55,411 nucleotides of DNA, taken from NCBI GenBank assembly GCA_016213265.1, contig JACRBA010000177.1, positions 1 through 55,411 of the forward strand, in the 5' to 3' direction. The stretch's first letter is position 1. Each line of letters opens with the position of its first letter. Source of the stretch: Burkholderiales bacterium (lineage in GTDB: Bacteria > Pseudomonadota > Gammaproteobacteria > Burkholderiales > Burkholderiaceae_C). The position numbers and the translations under genes are program-made. The notes under the pieces were generated by a model that had not been told where the DNA came from, searched no databases, and saw nothing but the letters and a program-made list of their open reading frames with translations. Positions 1 through 9,314 of this stretch are shown piece after piece.

Positions 1-142
1 CCACCACCGCCCAGCCGCGCCCGGACGGCCGGGTGGGGCGGCAGGCCGAGCCGGCCTTCCACCCGTCTTGGCGCCACGGCGCCGGCTGGCTGCTGGGGGG
101 CCGCGGATGGTCGCCGCTGTGCTGCTGAAGGCGCCGCCGCCG

Positions 143-1036
143 TCAGCCGAACTTCTCCAGCTGCAGGAAGGTGGTGGTGGTCGAGGCCTGGATGTAGTCG
201 TTGGCCACGCCCATGTTCTTGGCCGCCACGTACAGACGCTCGCCCGCGAACAGCTCGGTCAGCGGCGTGCCCAGCACGTTCCAGGCGTCCTCCGAGTCGC
301 CGCGGTAGCCGGTGGTGGATTGGGCCAGCACATTCAGCGTGCCCTCGGGCACCGCGATGGCGCCCTTGGCGCGCGTGTTGTGCAGCACCACGCGCACCGT
401 GTTGCGGGCGATCACCTGGGCGCGCACCACCAGGGCCAGCGCGGCCTCGGTGCCGATGCGGTCGGGTATGGCGGAGGTGAGCGCCGCCTGCGCCACCTCG
501 CTCACTTCGATGTGCTGGCTGGGGGTGGCCACCGTGACGTCGGTGTACACATAGCCCTTCGCCGGCACGGCAGGGGGCGCCCAGCTGCCGCTGTAGCGGG
601 CCGTCACCGGGCTGTCCGAGCCCGGGGCGTCGTAGGCGGCCAGGCGCTCGTCGCTGCCCAGCGGGCCGCCGGTGTCGTTGGCCGTCTTGCGTCGGATGGT
701 GAACATGCGAAGGTCGATGTCCGTGCCATCCTGGGCCTTCCAGTCCAGGCAGGTGAGCACACGGTACAGGCCGGTCTGCTCGATGCGCACCATGCCGTCG
801 GGCAGCAGGCGGCTGAAGGCGGCCTCCTCGAAACGCACGATGTCCATGGGGACCAGCGTCACGACGTTGGGCTTCGGGATGAAGAAGTCGCGCGACAGCG
901 AGTAGCGGTTGCGCGGGATGGCGTAGGCGGTCGCGGTGAGGCGGCGGGCCTGGGCGGCCGGCAGGCAGGCGGCGGCCAGGGCGGCGGCGCTGCCGGCCAG
1001 CAGGGCGCGGCGGCGCAGGCGAGGCAGAGGGGTCAT
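143..1036 (-). CDS. Exported protein of unknown function
   Basis: A 297-residue protein that I do not recognise. The N-terminus has three arginines (residues 8-10) followed by a hydrophobic stretch and Cys24, then PAAQA, so it should be exported; a lipoprotein anchor at Cys24 or Tat export are both possible but weakly supported. The mature part is rich in alternating short beta-strand-like segments, and the region around residues 70-100 (a glycine-tyrosine turn followed by LTCLDW) is faintly like a C1q/TNF jelly roll, which is only an impression. No catalytic motif is seen. I chose the ATG at 1036 because the longer reading frame would run into the divergent cyanophycinase gene. It is divergent from that gene with a 74-base gap. 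Confidence 0.7.
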   Translation of the reverse strand: MTPLPRLRRRALLAGSAAALAAACLPAAQARRLTATAYAIPRNRYSLSRDFFIPKPNVVTLVPMDIVRFEEAAFSRLLPDGMVRIEQTGLYRVLTCLDWKAQDGTDIDLRMFTIRRKTANDTGGPLGSDERLAAYDAPGSDSPVTARYSGSWAPPAVPAKGYVYTDVTVATPSQHIEVSEVAQAALTSAIPDRIGTEAALALVVRAQVIARNTVRVVLHNTRAKGAIAVPEGTLNVLAQSTTGYRGDSEDAWNVLGTPLTELFAGERLYVAAKNMGVANDYIQASTTTTFLQLEKFG

Positions 1037-1110
1037 GGTCGGAGGGCCCTTCGGGTGGCGGGGCCGCGGCGCGGCCCTCGGGGGCGCCGCTTGTACCTCG
1101 GGCGGGCTGC

Positions 1111-1983
1111 ATGAAGCACTCCCCAGGTCATCTGGTGGTGATCGGCGGCGCCGAGGACCGGCGTGGCGACATGCCGGTGCTGCAGCGCGTGGTCGAGCTG
1201 GCGGCCCGCCAGCGGCCCGTGTTCGTGGTGACGGCCGCCACCGAAGACCCTGCGGGCATGTGGCACGTGTACGAAAAGGCCTTCGGCCAGCTCGGCGTGA
1301 AGCACGTGGAGCCCCTGCACGTGCCCGCACGCGACCAGGCCAACGACGCCGACACCGCCGCCCGCGTGGCCAAGGCGGGCGCGGTGTTCATGACCGGCGG
1401 CGACCAGACACGCCTGCTGGCCGCGCTCGGCGGCACCCGGCTGTGCGAGGCCATCCGCGACGCCTATGTGCACCACGGCGCCTGCGTGGCCGGCACCAGC
1501 GCCGGGGCCTCCGCCATGTCCGAGCACGTGCTGTCGGCGATCCCCGCCGACCGCAGCCCGCTGACGGTGGAGGTGAACCTCATGGCCGGCCTGGGCCTGC
1601 TGCTCAGCGCCGCGGTGGACCAGCATTTCTCCGAGCGCGGGCGGCTGTCGCGCCTGCTCGCCGTGGTGGCCCACAACCCCAAGCTGGTGGGCGTGGGCAT
1701 CGACGAGAACACCGCGCTGGTGGTGTCGCGTGGTGAGGGCATCGAGGTCGTGGGCGCCGGAGCCGTCACCCTCGTGGACGGGCGCGACATGCACACCGGC
1801 CTGGTGGGTGAGCCCGGGGCGGAGGTGTTCCAGGCCACCGACGTGCGCCTGCACCTGTTGCCGGCGGGCTCGGGCCCGGTGCGGCCCGCGGTCGCGGGCG
1901 GCGGCTGGTCGGAGCACGTGCGCTCGCTGGTGCGGCTGCTGTGCGCCCACGACGGCGTGGACACGCTCACCCGCGCAGGGTGA
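1111..1983 (+). CDS. cphB: Cyanophycinase (peptidase family S51)
   Basis: A 290-residue cytoplasmic serine exopeptidase that hydrolyses the storage polymer cyanophycin (multi-L-arginyl-poly-L-aspartate) to beta-Asp-Arg dipeptides. Family marks are clear: the GTSAGA nucleophile elbow with Ser130, the DQHF segment at 170-173, the MTGGDQ segment near 94-99 and GIDENTAL downstream. Length is normal for the family. No cyanophycin synthetase (cphA) or isoaspartyl dipeptidase is encoded in this window, so the gene is an orphan here; a synthetase may be elsewhere in the genome. The start is the first ATG after the divergent gap. A PMF-only dipeptidase E is the alternative, but the DQHF context favours cyanophycinase. 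Confidence 0.9.
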   Translation: MKHSPGHLVVIGGAEDRRGDMPVLQRVVELAARQRPVFVVTAATEDPAGMWHVYEKAFGQLGVKHVEPLHVPARDQANDADTAARVAKAGAVFMTGGDQTRLLAALGGTRLCEAIRDAYVHHGACVAGTSAGASAMSEHVLSAIPADRSPLTVEVNLMAGLGLLLSAAVDQHFSERGRLSRLLAVVAHNPKLVGVGIDENTALVVSRGEGIEVVGAGAVTLVDGRDMHTGLVGEPGAEVFQATDVRLHLLPAGSGPVRPAVAGGGWSEHVRSLVRLLCAHDGVDTLTRAG

Positions 1984-1998
1984 GCGCTGCGGTGCCCC

Positions 1999-2562
1999 TC
2001 AGGCCGGCGGCCGCCGGCACCAGCCGAACACCAGCGTGTCGCGCGGCACGGGGCCGAGTTGCGGGCGCACCGTGGCCATGCGCAGCAGCCCCTCGCGCAG
2101 CATGCCCAGGCGCATCAGCACGGCCGCCGATCGCTGGTTGTCCACGTCGGTGGTGGCCCAGATGCGCAGCACGCCCGGCTGGCGCTGCAGCCTGCCCATG
2201 AGCAACTGGCCCGCCTCGGTGGCGATGCCGCGCCCCCACGCGGGGCGGGCCAGGAAGTAGCCGAGGCCCACGGCGTGGCCCTTGGGCCGGGCGGCGATGC
2301 AGCCCAGCAGCTCGCCGCCACCGCGCGGCTCGATGACCCAGTGGTGCTCCGTGCCGGCGGCCCAGCGCGCGGCGCAGCCATCGAGGTAGGCACGCGCGTC
2401 CGCCTCGCTGCGGTGCGGCGGCCACTCGAGAAAGCGCATCACCTCGGTGTCGGCGGCGGCGCGGTACACGCCGGCTGCGTCGTCGGGGGTGGAGCGGCGC
2501 AGTTGCACGCGCGCACCGGTGATGAGCGCCGGTGGGGCCAGGCCGGGGCGTGTGGGCGTCAT
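1999..2562 (-). CDS. GNAT family N-acetyltransferase (RimJ/RimL type)
   Basis: A 187-residue acetyl-CoA-dependent acyltransferase. It begins with the typical LRRSTPDDAAGVYRAA first strand and helix, carries the acetyl-CoA pyrophosphate loop in the AWGRGIATEAG segment, and ends with the asparagine-rich DVDNQRSAAVLMRLGM helix seen in RimJ/RimL and related enzymes that act on protein N-termini or small amines. The substrate cannot be told from sequence. Its ATG at 2562 overlaps the stop of the upstream GFA gene in an ATGA overlap, so the two are probably translationally coupled. I rejected the longer reading frame because it would cover the GFA gene. Confidence 0.85.
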   Translation of the reverse strand: MTPTRPGLAPPALITGARVQLRRSTPDDAAGVYRAAADTEVMRFLEWPPHRSEADARAYLDGCAARWAAGTEHHWVIEPRGGGELLGCIAARPKGHAVGLGYFLARPAWGRGIATEAGQLLMGRLQRQPGVLRIWATTDVDNQRSAAVLMRLGMLREGLLRMATVRPQLGPVPRDTLVFGWCRRPPA

Positions 2563-3014
2563 GGCGCGGGTGCCGCGGGTGGGGACGCGGGGGCCGCTGA
2601 GATCACCACCTGCCGGATCCAGCCCCGTGCGCGGCGCGCCAGGCGGTCGTCGGTGCCTTCGCCGTCGAAATCCACCGCCGTGCGTTCCACCGCGTCCGGC
2701 GCCAGGCCGTCCAGCGCATTCACGCTGGCCACGGCGTAGGTGTGGCCGTCGATGGTGCTGGTGACCACCGGCACCACGCCGCAGCGCGTGCACAGGTGGA
2801 AGTCGGCCGTGCCGGTGCCGAAGCGGTAGGGACGCACCGCAGCGGCGTCGTGCAGCGTCACCTGCAGCGCCGCCTCGGGGTGCGCCGTCCACACGCCGCC
2901 GTGCTTGCGGCAGAAGCTGCAGCCGCACACGCGGGCAGGCAGACGCGCCGGGGTGCCGGGCCAGTCGAGGGTGAAGCGGAGGTTGCCGCAGTGGCAGCTG
3001 CCATGGAATTGCAT
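2559..3014 (-). CDS. GFA family zinc protein (glutathione-dependent formaldehyde-activating-like)
   Basis: A 151-residue protein of the Mss4-like GFA fold. The zinc-binding cysteines are visible: CHCG at residues 7-10, a CGCSFC cluster near residue 30, and CTRCG near residue 75. Family members include Gfa, which speeds S-hydroxymethylglutathione formation, but most close homologues with this pattern are uncharacterised, so the substrate is open. The C-terminus ends in an alanine/proline-rich tail. It is the first gene of a two-gene unit with the GNAT gene (4-base overlap) and is divergent from the thioesterase, with only 17 bases between the starts. Confidence 0.85.
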   Translation of the reverse strand: MQFHGSCHCGNLRFTLDWPGTPARLPARVCGCSFCRKHGGVWTAHPEAALQVTLHDAAAVRPYRFGTGTADFHLCTRCGVVPVVTSTIDGHTYAVASVNALDGLAPDAVERTAVDFDGEGTDDRLARRARGWIRQVVISAAPASPPAAPAP

Positions 3015-3031
3015 GGCGGTATTCTGCGGCC

Positions 3032-3448
3032 ATGATCACCGCTGACCAGTTCAATCAACGCAGCCCGGGCCACCTGCCGGGGCTGCTGGGCATCCGCATC
3101 ACCGCCGTCGAGCAGGGCAGCTTGCGCGCCGAGCTGCCCGTGCGCGCCGAGCTCATGGCGCCCAATGGTTTTCTGCACGCCGGCAGCGTCGTCACGCTGG
3201 CCGACACCGCCTGCGGCTACGGCTGCGTGGCCCACCTGCCCGAGGGTGCCAGCAGCTTCACCACCGTGGAGCTGAAGTCCAACCACCTGGGCACGACGCG
3301 CGACGGCACCGTGGACTGCGTGGCCACCGCCGTGCACCTGGGCCGCACCACCCAGGTGTGGGACGCGGTGGTCACCCACCGTGAAAGCGGCAGGACGCTG
3401 GCGCTGTTCCGGTGTACGCAGATGGTGCTGTACCCGAAGGCGGCCTGA
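3032..3448 (+). CDS. PaaI family hotdog-fold thioesterase
   Basis: A 138-residue acyl-CoA thioesterase of the hotdog fold. The hallmark N-G-F-L-H-A-G segment followed by SVVTLADTACGYG (about residues 46-66) gives the hotdog helix with the acidic residue expected near the active site, and the strand TVELKSNHLG follows. These enzymes usually hydrolyse aromatic or short acyl-CoA and act as dimers or tetramers. No phenylacetate or other catabolic genes are near, so the physiological substrate is unknown. The gene stands alone and is divergent from the GFA gene. Confidence 0.88.
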   Translation: MITADQFNQRSPGHLPGLLGIRITAVEQGSLRAELPVRAELMAPNGFLHAGSVVTLADTACGYGCVAHLPEGASSFTTVELKSNHLGTTRDGTVDCVATAVHLGRTTQVWDAVVTHRESGRTLALFRCTQMVLYPKAA

Positions 3449-3508
3449 GCGACCGAGGCTTCGGCGGGCAGGGTCCGAACGGCCATGCCCGGGCGTCTCG
3501 CGCCTCCT

Positions 3509-4051
3509 TCACTTCACCCGCTGCTTCTCCAGCTTGCGCGCCAGCGTGCGGCGGTGCATGCCGAGCCGGCGGGCCGTCTCGCTGATGTTGAAGTTGGTCT
3601 CGGCCAGGGTCTCGTGGATGCGCTCCCACTCCAGCGTCTTGATGGAGGTGGTGCGGGCGGTGAGGTCCACACCCGCATCGCCCTCGGTGCGCTCGAAGGC
3701 GGCCTCGATGTCGTCGGTGTTGGCGGGCTTGGCGAGGTAGTGGCGCGCGCCGAGCTTGATGGCCTCCACCGCGGTGGCGATGCTGGCGTAGCCGGTGAGC
3801 ACCACGATGTTCATGGCCGGGTCGTGGGCGTGCAGGTGCTGCACGCAGGCCAGGCCCGAGTCGCCGCTGGCCAGCTTGAGGTCCACCACCGCATGGGTGG
3901 GTGCATGCGTGGCCAGGCGCTGCTGCACCTCGGCGAGCTGGGCAGCCCGCACGACGGCGTAGCCGCGGCGCTCGAACGAACGCGCGAGCGTGCGGGCGAA
4001 GGCCTCGTCGTCCTCGACGATGAGCAGCAGGCGGTCGGTGGTCTCGTCCAT
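3509..4051 (-). CDS. regA: RegA/PrrA/ActR-type redox response regulator
   Basis: A 180-residue response regulator and the last gene of the cyo-surf1-regBA operon. The receiver domain has the acidic pair at 14-15, phosphoacceptor Asp57 in VVDLKLASGDSGL, Thr in LTGYAS and Lys in YLAKPA. The C-terminal Fis-type helix-turn-helix (NISETARRLGMHRRTLARKLEK) matches RegA/PrrA/RoxR proteins, which control respiratory and energy genes according to ubiquinone redox state. I chose the ATG at 4051; an in-frame ATG at 4090 would add 13 residues and overlap regB by 10 bases. The partner kinase RegB lies just upstream. Confidence 0.92.
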   Translation of the reverse strand: MDETTDRLLLIVEDDEAFARTLARSFERRGYAVVRAAQLAEVQQRLATHAPTHAVVDLKLASGDSGLACVQHLHAHDPAMNIVVLTGYASIATAVEAIKLGARHYLAKPANTDDIEAAFERTEGDAGVDLTARTTSIKTLEWERIHETLAETNFNISETARRLGMHRRTLARKLEKQRVK

Positions 4052-4080
4052 GGGCAGGGGCACTCGGCGGCGGGCCGCCG

Positions 4081-5439
4081 TCACGCCCATTCTGGCCGCG
4101 CCAGGGCCGCCATCGGCAGCGTGAGGCTGACTTCCGCCCCGCCCAGCTCGCGGTTGGCGGCGGTCAGCCGCCCGCCCAGCGTGCGTGCGACGTTCACGGC
4201 GAGGAACAGCCCGAGGCCGCTGCCGGGGCGTCCCTTGGTGGATTGGTAAGGCTTGCCGAAGCGGGCGAGCATGTCCGCCGTGAAGCCGGGGCCCTCGTCC
4301 AGCACGCGCAGCACGAGCTGCTCGTCCTCGGCCGTGGCGATGAGCGTCACCGGCCGGTCCGGCGCCGCCTCCAGCGCGTTGTCGAGGATGTTGTCGATCG
4401 CCTGCTTGAACGCGGTGTCGGAGACGATGGCCAGCTCGGGCACGCCGTCGCGCCGGTAGTCCAGCCGGATCACCGGGCGGGTGCGGCGCCAGCCCTCGGC
4501 CAGCCCGTCCAGGAACGCGTGCAGCGTGGTGGCCGAGGGGGCCTCGCCGCGCGACTCGCCGGCCGACTGCAGGATGGCCGAGACGATGTGCTTGCAGCGC
4601 TGGATCTGCAGCTGCATCTCCTCGATCTCCTCGCGCAGCTCGGGCTCGGCGGCGAAGGGCGCCATGCGCGCCCAGTCGCCCAGGATCACCGACAGCGTGG
4701 CCAGCGGGGTGCCCAGCTCGTGCGCGGCGCCGCTCGCGAGCAGGCCCATGCGCACGATGTGCTCCTCCTCGGCCGCGCGCTGGCGCAGGTCGGCCAGGCG
4801 CGCGTCGCGCTGGCGCAGGGTGCGGCCGATGCGGCCGATGAACACGACCAGCAGCCCGGCGTTGAGCAGGAAGCACAGCAGCAGGCCGCCGATGTACTGC
4901 GGCGGCAGCGGGGCGCTGGCCACCTCGGGCATGGCCAGCGGGCGGTGCCATTGGGTGAGCGCCACGAAGCCGAGGCAGGTGAGCGCCACGATGGCCCAGC
5001 GGTAGCGCGGCCGCAGCAGCACGGCGGCCACCGCCACCTGCAGCAGGTACAGGTAGATGAAGGGGTTGCCGATGCCGCCGGAGAAATACAGCTGGCCGGT
5101 GAGCACCGCCACGTCCACCACCAGGCCCATGAAGAGCTCGGCCTGGCGCACCGGCAGGGCGAGCCGCGAGCGCGCCGCGCTGGCTAGGTTGAAGGCGCCC
5201 AGCATCGCCAGCAAGGTGAGCATCTCCACCAGCGGCAGCGGCACGTCCAGCATGAACTGCACGCCCAGGATGGTCACCAGCTGCCCGCCGGCCGCCAGCC
5301 AGCGCAGCTGGATGAGCTGCAGCAGGTTGGCGCGGCCGGCCGCACGCTCGGGCTGGGCCACCGGGGTGCCTGAAGCCAGGTCGGTGTCGGCCGGATCGGG
5401 CAGGCCCGGCCATCGGCGGGGGGAGGGGGTGTCGGTCAC
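4081..5439 (-). CDS. regB: RegB/PrrB-type redox sensor histidine kinase
   Basis: A 452-residue membrane sensor kinase that reads the redox state of the ubiquinone pool. An N-terminal domain with about six membrane segments (residues 45-205) includes the GGIGNPF heptapeptide at 121-127, the quinone-linked signature of RegB. The dimerisation helix has His240 in GAAHELGTP, and Cys282 in QRCKHIV lies where the redox-active cysteine of RegB is found. The ATPase domain has NILDNALEAA and GSGLGLFLA motifs. Its start overlaps the surf1 stop (ATGA). Being downstream of the quinol oxidase genes, it may link oxidase activity to its own regulation. Confidence 0.93.
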   Translation of the reverse strand: MTDTPSPRRWPGLPDPADTDLASGTPVAQPERAAGRANLLQLIQLRWLAAGGQLVTILGVQFMLDVPLPLVEMLTLLAMLGAFNLASAARSRLALPVRQAELFMGLVVDVAVLTGQLYFSGGIGNPFIYLYLLQVAVAAVLLRPRYRWAIVALTCLGFVALTQWHRPLAMPEVASAPLPPQYIGGLLLCFLLNAGLLVVFIGRIGRTLRQRDARLADLRQRAAEEEHIVRMGLLASGAAHELGTPLATLSVILGDWARMAPFAAEPELREEIEEMQLQIQRCKHIVSAILQSAGESRGEAPSATTLHAFLDGLAEGWRRTRPVIRLDYRRDGVPELAIVSDTAFKQAIDNILDNALEAAPDRPVTLIATAEDEQLVLRVLDEGPGFTADMLARFGKPYQSTKGRPGSGLGLFLAVNVARTLGGRLTAANRELGGAEVSLTLPMAALARPEWA

Positions 5440-6197
5440 TCAGGCAGCGGGGGCTGGCGCCGCAGGCGGCGTTCGTCCACCACCACGTAGGCGAGGGCGC
5501 CGAAGGCCATCAGCGCCAGCGTGAACCACGTGGCGGCGTACACCCGGTGATTGTTGCTGAAGCGCAGCACCGTGAGCCCCGGGCGGGGCCACGCCGATTC
5601 GGTGCCGGGTGTGGCGCGCGCATCGACGAAGTAGGGCGCCACCGGGGCGGCGCCCAGGCCACGCGCGATGGCGATGGCCGCCACGTCGCGCGAGTACCAG
5701 CGGTCGGTGTCGGGCGCGTTGCTGCGCAGCAGGGCACCCCCGGGCTCGCTGAACCGCAGCAGGCCCTCGACCACCACTTCGGCCTCGGGATGGCCGGGTG
5801 CGCGGCCCTCGGCGGCGCGCTGATCGGGTGGCACGAAACCGCGGTTGACCAGCAGCCAGTGGCCGGCGGTCGTGCGCAGCGGCGTCATCACCCAGTAGCC
5901 GCTGCCCAGCGCAGTGGTGGCGGCCACCAGCGTCTCGCGGGCGTGGTCGAAGCGGCCGATGGCACGCACGGGCCGGTACTCGTCGGTCGCGCGCTGCAGC
6001 GCGGCCCAGTCGGCGGGGCCGGGCGCGTCCACCGCCGGGGCGGCCACCTGGCGCTCCACCTGCTCGATGAGCGCTTCCTTCCAGGCCAGGCGCTGCACCT
6101 GCCACAGGCCGAGCGCGAGGCACAGGCACCCCGCCAGGCCGGCCCCGGCCAGCAGCGCGGCGAGCGCGCCGCGCGAGCGGGGGGCGCGGCCGTCCAT
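5436..6197 (-). CDS. SURF1 family oxidase assembly protein
   Basis: A 253-residue membrane protein with one transmembrane helix at each end (about 10-30 and 220-240) and a periplasmic middle, the usual SURF1 layout. Typical segments are GLWQVQRLAWKEALI after the first helix, GYWVMTPL and WLLVNRGFVP in the middle, and a final helix after NNHRVYAATWF. SURF1 helps insert heme a or o into terminal oxidases. In Paracoccus two paralogues serve the cytochrome c and quinol oxidases separately. This copy sits in a quinol oxidase operon, so a quinol-oxidase-specific role is likely. Its stop overlaps regB by 4 bases. Confidence 0.9.
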   Translation of the reverse strand: MDGRAPRSRGALAALLAGAGLAGCLCLALGLWQVQRLAWKEALIEQVERQVAAPAVDAPGPADWAALQRATDEYRPVRAIGRFDHARETLVAATTALGSGYWVMTPLRTTAGHWLLVNRGFVPPDQRAAEGRAPGHPEAEVVVEGLLRFSEPGGALLRSNAPDTDRWYSRDVAAIAIARGLGAAPVAPYFVDARATPGTESAWPRPGLTVLRFSNNHRVYAATWFTLALMAFGALAYVVVDERRLRRQPPLPE

Positions 6198-6199
6198 GG

Positions 6200-6610
6200 T
6201 CAGGGCATGTTGCGCAGCGTGTGCGCGTCCGGCGGCATCATGTTGGCGTTCAGGTGGTACATCACCCAGATGGAGCCGGCCAGCAGGATGACCACCAGGA
6301 TCACCGTGAAGCCCAGCGCCAGCAGCGACCAGCCGCCCTCGGCCTTGGCGTCCATGTGCAGGAAGTACACCATGTGCACCACCATCTGCACCGCCGCGAA
6401 GCCGAGGATGACGAAGGCGGTGACCTTGGGCGAGGGGATCACCTGGCCCATCACCAGCCAGAAGGGGATGGCGGTGAGGATGACCGACAGCACGAAGCCG
6501 ACGACGTAGCCCTTGATGCTGGCGTGGTAGCCCAGCTCGTCGTGGTGGCCGTGGTCCACCGCGGGGTGGGCTTCGACAGGCTCGGCCAGAACGGAAGAGG
6601 GGTGGCTCAT
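6200..6610 (-). CDS. cyoD: Cytochrome bo-type ubiquinol oxidase subunit IV
   Basis: A 136-residue inner-membrane protein with three transmembrane helices, the normal size and layout of CyoD, which stabilises the subunit I binuclear centre during assembly. Recognisable features are the GYVVGFVLSVILTAIPFWLV first helix and the VHMVYFLHMD segment at the second. The N-terminus is histidine-rich (HPAVDHGHHDELGYH). The start overlaps the cyoC stop by one base (TGATG), indicating coupled translation, and surf1 follows 2 bases after the stop. Confidence 0.93.
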   Translation of the reverse strand: MSHPSSVLAEPVEAHPAVDHGHHDELGYHASIKGYVVGFVLSVILTAIPFWLVMGQVIPSPKVTAFVILGFAAVQMVVHMVYFLHMDAKAEGGWSLLALGFTVILVVILLAGSIWVMYHLNANMMPPDAHTLRNMP

Positions 6611-7233
6611 CACAGCACTCCCATCAGGTACACGAAGGTGAAGACGGCGATCCAGACCACGTCCAGGAAGTGCCAGAACATGGACAGGCACACCAGGCGG
6701 CGCTTGTTCGCGTGGATCAGGCCGTGGCGGCTGACCTGCACCATCAGCGTCACGAGCCAGATGCAGCCGAAGGCCACGTGCAGGCCGTGCGTGCCCACGA
6801 GCGTGAAGAAGCTCGACAGGAACGCGCTGCGCTGCGGCGTGGCGCCCTCGTGGATGAGGTGGGCGAACTCGTAGATCTCGATGCCCAGGAAGCCCAGGCC
6901 CAGCAGCCCCGTGACGGCCAGCCAACCCAGCACGCCGGACTTCCGCCCGCGCAGCATGGCGATCATGGCGAAGCCGTAGGTGATGGACGACAGCAGCAGC
7001 AGCGCGGTGTTGACGGCCACCAGCTCCAGGTCGAACAGGTCGGCGCCGGAAGGGCCCGCCGCGTAGTTGCGGCCGAGCACGGCGAACACGGCGAACAGCA
7101 CCGCGAAGATGAGCAGGTCGCTCATCAGGTACAGCCAGAAGCCCAGCAGCGTGCCGTTCTGTGGGTGGTGGTCGCCGCTGTCGTAGAACACCGGCAGCGC
7201 GGTGGCCGGCGAGGTGAGGGGGATGGAACTCAT
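6610..7233 (-). CDS. cyoC: Cytochrome bo-type ubiquinol oxidase subunit III
   Basis: A 207-residue inner-membrane protein with five transmembrane helices, as in CyoC (heme-copper oxidase subunit III). The first helix region carries [22 protein letters not shown], and later segments include [12 protein letters not shown] and THGLHVAFG, which belong to the conserved subunit III core. The protein has no redox centre and supports turnover and proton pumping of subunit I. It lies 19 bases downstream of cyoB and overlaps cyoD by one base. Confidence 0.95.
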   Translation of the reverse strand: MSSIPLTSPATALPVFYDSGDHHPQNGTLLGFWLYLMSDLLIFAVLFAVFAVLGRNYAAGPSGADLFDLELVAVNTALLLLSSITYGFAMIAMLRGRKSGVLGWLAVTGLLGLGFLGIEIYEFAHLIHEGATPQRSAFLSSFFTLVGTHGLHVAFGCIWLVTLMVQVSRHGLIHANKRRLVCLSMFWHFLDVVWIAVFTFVYLMGVL

Positions 7234-7252
7234 CGCGAGGGTCGGCTAAGGG

Positions 7253-9265
7253 TCAGCGGGCGGCCGCGGCCAGGGCGGCTTCCAGGTCACGGGTACGGGC
7301 GGCCTCCGTGCGGCTCACCTCGTCGGCCGGGATGTGGAAGTCACGCCGGTAGTTGAAGGTGTGCACGATGGCGGCGGCCACGGTGAGCGCGAAGGTGAGC
7401 CCGGCGGGGATCCACATGCGCCAGACCAGCGCGAAGCCGCAGGCCGTGGCCAGCATGGCGATCACGAAGCCGGCCGCCGTGTTCTTCGGCATGTGGATGG
7501 GCTTGAAGCCCTGCAGCGGGCGCTGGTGCCCTCGCTGCTTCATGTCGTACCAGGCGTCGTTGTCGTGCACCACCGGCGTGAAGGCGAAGTTGTAGTCCGG
7601 CGGCGGGCTGGAGGTGGACCACTCCAGGGTGCGGCCGTCCCAGGGGTCGCCCGTCACGTCGCGCAGGGCCCGGCGGTTCTTCACCGTCACGGCGATCTGG
7701 ATCAGGAAGCAGGCGATGCCCAGCGCGATGAGCACCGCGCCCACGGCGGCGATCTGGAACCAGATCTGCAGCGAGGGGTCGTCGAAGTGGCTCATGCGGC
7801 GGGTGACGCCCATCAGGCCCAGCACGTACAGCGGCGCGAAGGCCACCCAGAAGCCCACCAGCCAGAACCAGAACGAGCACTTGCCCCAGAACGGGTCGAG
7901 CTTGAAGCCGTAGGCCTTGGGGAACCAGTAGTTGATGCCGGCGAACACGCCGAACACCACGCCGCCGATGATCACGTTGTGGAAGTGCGCGATCAGGAAC
8001 AGGCTGTTGTGCAGCACGAAGTCGGCCGCCGGCACGGCCAGCAGCACGCCGGTCATGCCGCCGATCACGAAGGTCACCATGAAGCCCACCGTCCACAGCA
8101 TGGGCACGTCGAAGCGGATGCGCCCCCGGTACATGGTGAACAGCCAGTTGAAGATCTTCGCCCCCGTGGGGATGGAAATGATCATGGTCGTGATCCCGAA
8201 GAACGAGTTCACGCTGGCGCCCGAGCCCATGGTGAAGAAGTGGTGCAGCCACACCAGGTACGACAGGATGGTGATGACCACCGTGGCGTACACCATGGAC
8301 GCGTAGCCGAACAGGCGCTTGCGGCTGTAGGTGGACACCACCTCCGAGAAGATGCCGAACACCGGCAGCACCAGGATGTAGACCTCGGGGTGGCCCCAGA
8401 TCCAGATCAGGTTCACGTACAGCATGGGGTTGCCGCCCATGTCGTTGGTGAAGAAGTTGGTGCCCAGGTACCGGTCGGCGGTGAGCAGCGCCAGCGTGGC
8501 GGCCAGCACCGGGAAGGTGGCCACGATGAGCACGTTGGTGCACAGCGAGGTCCAGGTGAACACGGGCATCTTCATCAGCGTCATGCCCGGCGCCCGCATC
8601 TTCACGATGGTGGCGATCAGGTTGATGCCCGACAGCGTGGTGCCTATGCCCGCCACCTGCAGCGCCCAGAGGTAGTAGTCCACCCCCACGTCGGGGCTGG
8701 CGAGGATGCCCGACAGCGGTGGGTAGGCCAGCCAGCCGGTCTTGGCGAACTCGCCGATGAACAGCGAGATCATGATGAGCACGGCGCCACCGGTGGTCAT
8801 CCAGAAGCTGAAGTTGTTCAGGAACGGGAAGGCCACGTCGCGCGCGCCGATCTGCAGCGGCACCACGTAGTTCATGAAGCCCGTGACGAAGGGCATCGCC
8901 ACGAAGAAGATCATGATCACGCCGTGGGCGGTGAAGATCTGGTCGTAGTGGTGCGGCGGCAGGAAGCCGGCCTGGTCACCGAAGGCGATGGCCTGCTGGG
9001 CGCGCATCATCAGCGCGTCGGCGAAGCCGCGCAGCAGCATCACCACGCCCAGCACCATGTACATGATGCCAATCTTCTTGTGGTCGATGCTGCAGATCCA
9101 GTCGCGCCACAGCGGGCCCCACAGGCGGTACTTCGACAGGCCGGCCAGCAGCACCATCGCGCCGGCCACGACGGCGGCGAAGGTGCCGATCAGGATGGGC
9201 TCGTGGTAGGGCACGGCCTCCCACGAGAGGCGGCCGAGCAGGAGGGATTGGAGGTCGGAGGACAT
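7253..9265 (-). CDS. cyoB: Cytochrome bo-type ubiquinol oxidase subunit I
   Basis: A 670-residue catalytic subunit of the heme-copper quinol oxidase, which oxidises ubiquinol, reduces oxygen to water and pumps protons across the inner membrane. Seen directly: the [12 protein letters not shown] start of the core, the [12 protein letters not shown] segment with the CuB-ligand histidine and the tyrosine cross-linked to it, the adjacent HHFFTMG CuB histidines, and [10 protein letters not shown] with the heme ligands. Length fits CyoB, including the extra helices at each end. The heme synthase gene cyoE, often the fifth gene of such operons, is absent from this one. Confidence 0.97.
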   Translation of the reverse strand: MSSDLQSLLLGRLSWEAVPYHEPILIGTFAAVVAGAMVLLAGLSKYRLWGPLWRDWICSIDHKKIGIMYMVLGVVMLLRGFADALMMRAQQAIAFGDQAGFLPPHHYDQIFTAHGVIMIFFVAMPFVTGFMNYVVPLQIGARDVAFPFLNNFSFWMTTGGAVLIMISLFIGEFAKTGWLAYPPLSGILASPDVGVDYYLWALQVAGIGTTLSGINLIATIVKMRAPGMTLMKMPVFTWTSLCTNVLIVATFPVLAATLALLTADRYLGTNFFTNDMGGNPMLYVNLIWIWGHPEVYILVLPVFGIFSEVVSTYSRKRLFGYASMVYATVVITILSYLVWLHHFFTMGSGASVNSFFGITTMIISIPTGAKIFNWLFTMYRGRIRFDVPMLWTVGFMVTFVIGGMTGVLLAVPAADFVLHNSLFLIAHFHNVIIGGVVFGVFAGINYWFPKAYGFKLDPFWGKCSFWFWLVGFWVAFAPLYVLGLMGVTRRMSHFDDPSLQIWFQIAAVGAVLIALGIACFLIQIAVTVKNRRALRDVTGDPWDGRTLEWSTSSPPPDYNFAFTPVVHDNDAWYDMKQRGHQRPLQGFKPIHMPKNTAAGFVIAMLATACGFALVWRMWIPAGLTFALTVAAAIVHTFNYRRDFHIPADEVSRTEAARTRDLEAALAAAAR

Positions 9266-9314
9266 GGGTCGCTGAGGGGGATCGCTCGGGGTGTCTCGCG
9301 GGGGATCGCCCGGC

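Noticed and set aside
143..1330. The longer 395-residue form of the exported protein
   Set aside because: It would overlap the start of cyanophycinase on the other strand and hide the signal peptide behind a basic shadow sequence.
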